From NCBI GenBank assembly GCA_025677835.1, contig JAIXMR010000013.1, positions 186,001-250,000 on the forward strand: 64,000 bases of DNA, read 5' to 3'. The translations under genes and the position numbers were made by a program. Below the pieces are notes generated by a model that saw only the letters and a list, made by a program, of their open reading frames with translations, was not told the origin of the DNA and made no database searches. Below, piece by piece: positions 59,862 through 64,000 of the stretch. Within the stretch, counting starts at the first letter, position 1, and each line of letters starts with the position of its first letter. Origin of the DNA: Sporodiniella umbellata (Eukaryota > Mucoromycota > Mucoromycetes > Mucorales > Rhizopodaceae).

Positions 59862-60458
59862 ATGACTGAGAATGTAGAACAACAACTTCCAGAGAATCCT
59901 GACAAAGAAAAGCAAGAATGGGTTAAACAATTCAGACTTAAGTTTTGTTCGCGAGACAAAATGATCTATTCTGATGGAACCTTGAATCAAGAGTAACAGA
60001 CTTGAAAATTATTAAGATTCAATTAATTGACCACTGTATAAAGTTACTTTAGGCCTCCAAAAGGACAAAAAGAAGAAGTTAGAAAATGGACAGATATAGA
60101 AAAGAGGCTTCTAATTGAAGGAATTGAGAAACATGGGATTGGGCATTTTGGTGAAATATCTAAAGAGCTTTTGCCAAAATGGGTAAATAAAGGATCTCAT
60201 AAGTGTTGTTCTGTTATTGAAAACCATCCATAGTCAACTAACGATTTGAGAGTGAAATGCATTCGATTAATCGGACGACAGAATTTGCAATTATATAGAG
60301 ACTGGAAGGGAAACGCAGACGATATTGCAAGAGAATATGAAGTAAACAAGCAAATTGGACTCAAGTATGGGACATGGAAACAAGGCGTACTTGTTTATGA
60401 CGACGAAAAAAATGTAGAGAAGGCTTTAGAAGAATACCATGGAAAAAAACACAAATAA
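59862..60458 (+). CDS. small SANT/Myb-like protein
   Basis: Three exons: 59862-59992, 60053-60182, 60234-60458; 161 residues, phases consistent. An acidic/Gln-rich start (TENVEQQLPENPDKEKQ) leads to a Myb/SANT-like helix bundle around residues 55-115: KWTDIEKRLLIEGIEKHG, HFGEISKELLPKWSTNDLR, VKCIRLIGRQNLQLYRDWKG. The C-terminal ~45 residues are charged (KYGTWKQGVLVYDDEKN). Nuclear DNA-binding or chromatin association is likely from the fold; no partner or target can be named. There is no signal peptide or membrane segment. It is divergently arranged with the capping-enzyme gene. Confidence 0.8.
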
Positions 60459-61432
60459 AATACACAAAGCCCGTTTGCTATTGTAGTAAAAGTAATCTTA
60501 GAGTAAAGGTACGCTTAACCAAGAACACTATGATACTACGTATAGTTCTCTTAGAAACCAGATCTTCAAAAAAAAAAAAAAACGTTTTAGACTTAATCAA
60601 CAAAGTTTGCATGTACCTTATTCCAGAGTATTATTGACACCAGACTTGATCCAGTAATGTTTATTACTTCGCTAAATCCGCCAAGTATTTCAATGAAGCA
60701 GGTTTTTTGTTTATTTTGAACAATCAAATACGATTACGCTTTCAAAGATAAGCGTAAGGAGAAATTTTTACCGATAAGGACTTTCAAAGTCATAATGAAA
60801 ACATCAATGAGTTAAAATATATACAAACGTTCATTGTGTTGGAGCATGCAATTTTTGCATAGCAATGTAATAACGTAAACAGTAGCAATGGTAGTGGATG
60901 TCAAAACACACTCCTGGTTTAAAGAAGTAGTCAAGTATTTTGTACCCTTTCTTTTGAGCTTTATAAAGAACGCTCCAAAACGCAAACTTTGTAGAAACAA
61001 CTTAAGGTCAGACTGCTTTTGTTTTATTTTTTAGGCAGTAGTGAAATTAGACTGTATCTAACAATGCTTGAGGCTCTTGAGAAAAACCCTTGTTTACAGT
61101 CCTTGCCATAGAGAAAAAAGCGACTCAATATTTCAAAAGTAGTTATTGTCAAATAGTACAAATTTTAAATTTCTTGTTCTAAAATAAATCCTTCGATTTC
61201 TATAAGCTTTTTATATAATACGAATATACAAGAGCTATTTCTGTTTGGCATTATTCTGGTATATACAGCTAGAAGCGTCTCAGAAACGAAAAGCTCACTA
61301 CAAAATTAGTCGCGTGACATCACTTAATTGGATCTCCGGAGTGACCTGATATTTTTGCCAGGCCCTCCCCATATTGCCACAAAAATTTTGATCGCCTGTT
61401 CCGTTCTTTTATCCTCATTCCATTAAATAAAC
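60459..61432. other. intergenic, presumed COX12 promoter
   Basis: About 970 bp, AT-rich, no gene seen. A 62-codon minus-strand frame at 60812-61000 has no domain. Confidence 0.5.
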
Positions 61433-61946
61433 ATGTCCGATTCTGCTGAAATCACAAAGTTGCAAACCGGTACGAGAACATTTAAAAAAATACAGTGAAA
61501 TGTATTGCTTTACTTATTTATGCTGTTTTGTTTTTGTGATTGACAGTCGGTTTCGATGCTCGGTAAAGTCTTGATTTATTTTGACCTTTTTTTTTTACTA
61601 ACAATATCTTCAAATAGTTTCCCCAACACCAACCAGAGCAAGAAGTATGTGCATAGAACGAGTTTTTTTTTTTTCTTTCGTTTTTAGCTAACAATCATAT
61701 GCCTTTCTCTAGCTGCTGGCAAAACTATGCTGATTACTACAAGTGTATCAACGCTCGTGGTGAAGACTTTGCTCCCTGCAAGCAATTCTACAGAGCCTAT
61801 AAGGCCTTGTGTCCCAACGAATGGGTAAGAATGTTTACTGGCTAAAGCTAAACAAAGTACAAATTGACTAAATTTATGTAATGTAGATTGAAAAGTGGGA
61901 TTCTCAAAGAGAAGATGGTGTCAACCCTACCAACTTTGAAGTTTAA
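61433..61946 (+). CDS. COX12: cytochrome c oxidase subunit VIb (Cox12)
   Basis: Five exons: 61433-61469, 61547-61562 (16 nt), 61618-61644, 61713-61824, 61887-61946; 83 residues, the normal size. The spliced start runs into VGFDARFPNTNQSK, a family hallmark. The twin cysteine motifs are present: C-x9-C (CWQNYADYYKC) and C-x10-C (CKQFYRAYKALC). The end PNEWIEKWDSQREDG is also conserved. Cox12 is imported by the Mia40 pathway and sits on the intermembrane-space side of complex IV, where it bridges the dimer. No cleavable presequence is expected or seen. Two of the five exons are under 30 nt. Confidence 0.97.
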
Positions 61947-63459
61947 ATTGTTACTTTTTGTATAAAGAGATATTTGTTTATTAAAAATGTTTTAAAGATA
62001 TTTTCTCTTTACCTTGGACTTTAGAAACAACAGATTAGACTTTCTTACTATCAACAATCTTATCTAAAATAATCGTCTATTTCGGTATAAAAAAAATGAA
62101 ACTACATCAGTTAATAGACTCTAAAAGCAACTATTTCACTTTATATTCTACAATCAATAGTCAGTCTTGAATCTTCATTTTTGAAGAGGGAGTTTTTTTT
62201 TTTTTTTTGTCAATGCTTGACGATATTGAGGTTTTTTCTTCAAACTTGCATATTAAAAAATGTCGTTATTTATGTTCAGCTATACACTTCTATAAGATCT
62301 AAACCAAATATAGGAGAATTGAGATGAAACAAAGTACACTCGCCATACAAGATTTAACTCTACTACAGCTGTATACACATACAAAACAGCACCCTCAAAA
62401 GTTTATAGATTATACTAAAGCTTCCTGTTAACACATTGAGTTTTACCAAGACCTATCTAGCTCATTAAAGAAAGTAGACCTTAGTACTGTAGCAATACCT
62501 ACTTAAAAAAAAAACCAACAGACTAAACAAACAGTGATTGTGGACCCTCTCTTTATAAGAATCAAAAGATTTCTTTTATCCATATTAGAACCGTATGCCT
62601 AGTAAAAAGTAGTCTGTGTTTGGTTTCAAGTTGGACAGCCATAGAACTAATCCTAAAGCTCTGGTTTATAATAGCTTTACTAGTATAGTGTTTTACTTTA
62701 TGATCGAAATTTATTGTATGGTCTCAAATTTAATTTAGGCATAACATTAAGCATTAGCTAAACGTATTGATAAAATTTTCGAAACCATAAGCTTTATTTA
62801 AGCGAACAGCTTCTTGGGTAAATCGAATGTCAACTTCTAAAAATGCCGACAATCAACGACTTTTGTGTGTAGTTTCCACTCAAAATGTTGATAGCAGACA
62901 TAAAAACTATGTGGATTGCTGACAAGTATTTCGCTGAACATGTTGCCAGTCGCATTGGATAAACTATTTCTATCTAATACCCTTCGTTCCCCTTGAATGG
63001 TGTTTAGTCGAGTTGAGTTTAAAGGGTCTTGTTAGCGCTTTGTCATAAAATTGGCTTAATTTTATGGATGATACCGCAAATACATATTCAGCTCCTGTCA
63101 AAAGCTTACTCGAGATTTACAATCTATAGAAACTCGTTCCTAAACTTAACAAGTTGAGTGTAAATCTTGCTTTTCAGCTCTATCAATAATTTTTTTTTAG
63201 AGAAATAGAACTTTCTTATAAAAGCCAGCAGAAGTAGTAAAAGCTATGCTTTGTTTTTTTTTTTTTTTTTTTTTTTTGTGTTGTTTTTTTACTTCTACAC
63301 GTCCCAATTATCTTGATACAAACACTAAAAGCCTAAACATCTGCTTTAAATTTTTCCCATATAATATTGAGAAAACGCCATACCCTATAAAACAGGTATA
63401 AGCGTCCAAATAGGAGAAGAACGTGAACAAATAATAAACAAAAATAGGAGCATTCGACG

Positions 63460-63497
63460 ATCACTTGGCGGAGACTCTCGCCTTGATCAGAAGTGAT
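63460..63497. repeat. small hairpin-forming sequence
   Basis: ATCACTT (63460-63466) pairs with AAGTGAT (63491-63497), with a nested GGCG (63467-63470)/CGCC (63479-63482) and an 8-nt one-sided bulge. It is GC-richer than its surroundings. It could be part of a structured RNA or chance. Confidence 0.4.
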
Positions 63498-63592
63498 TGA
63501 GTTTTAATTTTCTTTAATAAAAAAAGGTTGTACAAAATTTTCTGAAGTGTACCCAATACATTTGGGTCCCTATTAACTATTGATATTTAATT

Positions 63593-63594
<2 letters not shown>

Positions 63595-63645
<51 letters not shown>
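63595..63645 (+). repeat. 51-nt poly(A) homopolymer
   Basis: The longest homopolymer in the window. It could be the tail of an old retroposed sequence, but no element or target duplication was recognised, and its exact length is assembly-sensitive. Confidence 0.9.
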
Positions 63646-63646
<1 letters not shown>

Positions 63647-64000
63647 GGCTCAGGCCAATTTATACTTATCTTTCCTATAAGCAAAGTATACGGTTTTATG
63701 ATAGTGTAAACCTAGAATACCTAATAAGCCTTGAAGACCTGCAAGACTGACCATTTTAGAAATAGTGAGTAACAGCTCTCTCTAAAAAAAAAAGTCGGAA
63801 TTGAAGCAAATTGAAAGGCCTTTTAATCATGAATATACTCAGTACAGAGCAAGTGTCCTTTACAAAAATAGTCTGTGCATCTGGAATATGTGAACATACA
63901 ATTTCAACTATCTTTAATTTGACAGAATACAGGAGAAGATGAGATGCAACCTGCTATCTATCGAACCATCTATTGATTTGTAGTAAGCTATATTTGTGCT

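Larger units (their letters stand above)
61947..64000. other. intergenic to window edge, no gene supported
   Basis: AT-rich. A 35-codon frame starting at 62324 continues in frame for about 20 codons after one stop, but has no recognisable domain. Long homopolymers are at about 63254-63277 (T) and 63595-63645 (A). Confidence 0.5.

Noticed and set aside
62324..62503. Short frame of 35 codons continuing after one stop
   Set aside because: Protein-like in places, but too short and interrupted, with no splice signals to rescue it.

Overview
This window is nuclear DNA from an early-diverging filamentous fungus, most likely Mucoromycota (Mucorales-like). The genes are eukaryotic. Nearly all are split by short GT-AG introns of about 45-110 nt, intergenic DNA is very AT-rich and full of poly(A)/poly(T) runs, and the gene set mixes fungal proteins (Rim15-type kinase with a receiver domain, Ceg1-type capping enzyme) with animal-like ones (DOCK with SH3, a three-SH3 CIN85/CD2AP-like protein, HID1). 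The order is inferred, not proven. All exon boundaries were read by eye from splice signals, reading phase and family conservation.

Layout. 1-6377: no gene supported, except one 604-bp Tc1/mariner-type MITE (2872-3475). 6378-7259 (+): SRF-type MADS-box factor. 7394-20315 (-): three cortical/cytoskeletal genes in a row, a three-SH3 adaptor with coiled coil, a C2 protein with a Pro/Tyr-rich tail, and a 2,484-residue DOCK Rac/Cdc42 exchange factor. 21675-25087: an inverted-repeat structure with two perfect 404-bp arms, a dead DDE transposase and an unrecognised two-exon gene between the arms. 25386-28770 (+): CLC chloride/proton exchanger with 19 exons. 31682-34624 (+): HID1. 34753-40110 (-): Rim15-like kinase. 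43518-44534 (-): Rad14/XPA. 45602-46250 (-): ribosomal protein eS10. 47079-47399 (-): a small secreted protein with two tandem six-cysteine CS-alpha-beta (defensin-like) modules. 50580-52081 (+): MAK/ICK/Ime2-family kinase. 52691-53546 (+): Mrt4. 53707-55282 (+): SANT/Myb protein. 55323-59271 (-): mRNA guanylyltransferase with an unusual ~750-residue Q/S/T-rich tail. 59862-60458 (+): second small SANT/Myb protein. 61433-61946 (+): cytochrome c oxidase subunit VIb.

How they fit together. Most genes are housekeeping (ribosome biogenesis, capping, repair, respiration, Golgi/endosome traffic) or nutrient and differentiation signalling (Rim15, MAK-like kinase, MADS factor). The 7.4-20.3 kb block is thematically coherent (actin patch, cytokinesis, Rac activation), but each gene has its own upstream region and nothing shows co-transcription. 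The items most worth following up are the tandem defensin-like protein, the capping-enzyme tail, the CPI-like motif in the three-SH3 protein, and the two sets of perfect inverted repeats. No rRNA, convincing tRNA or CRISPR array was seen.
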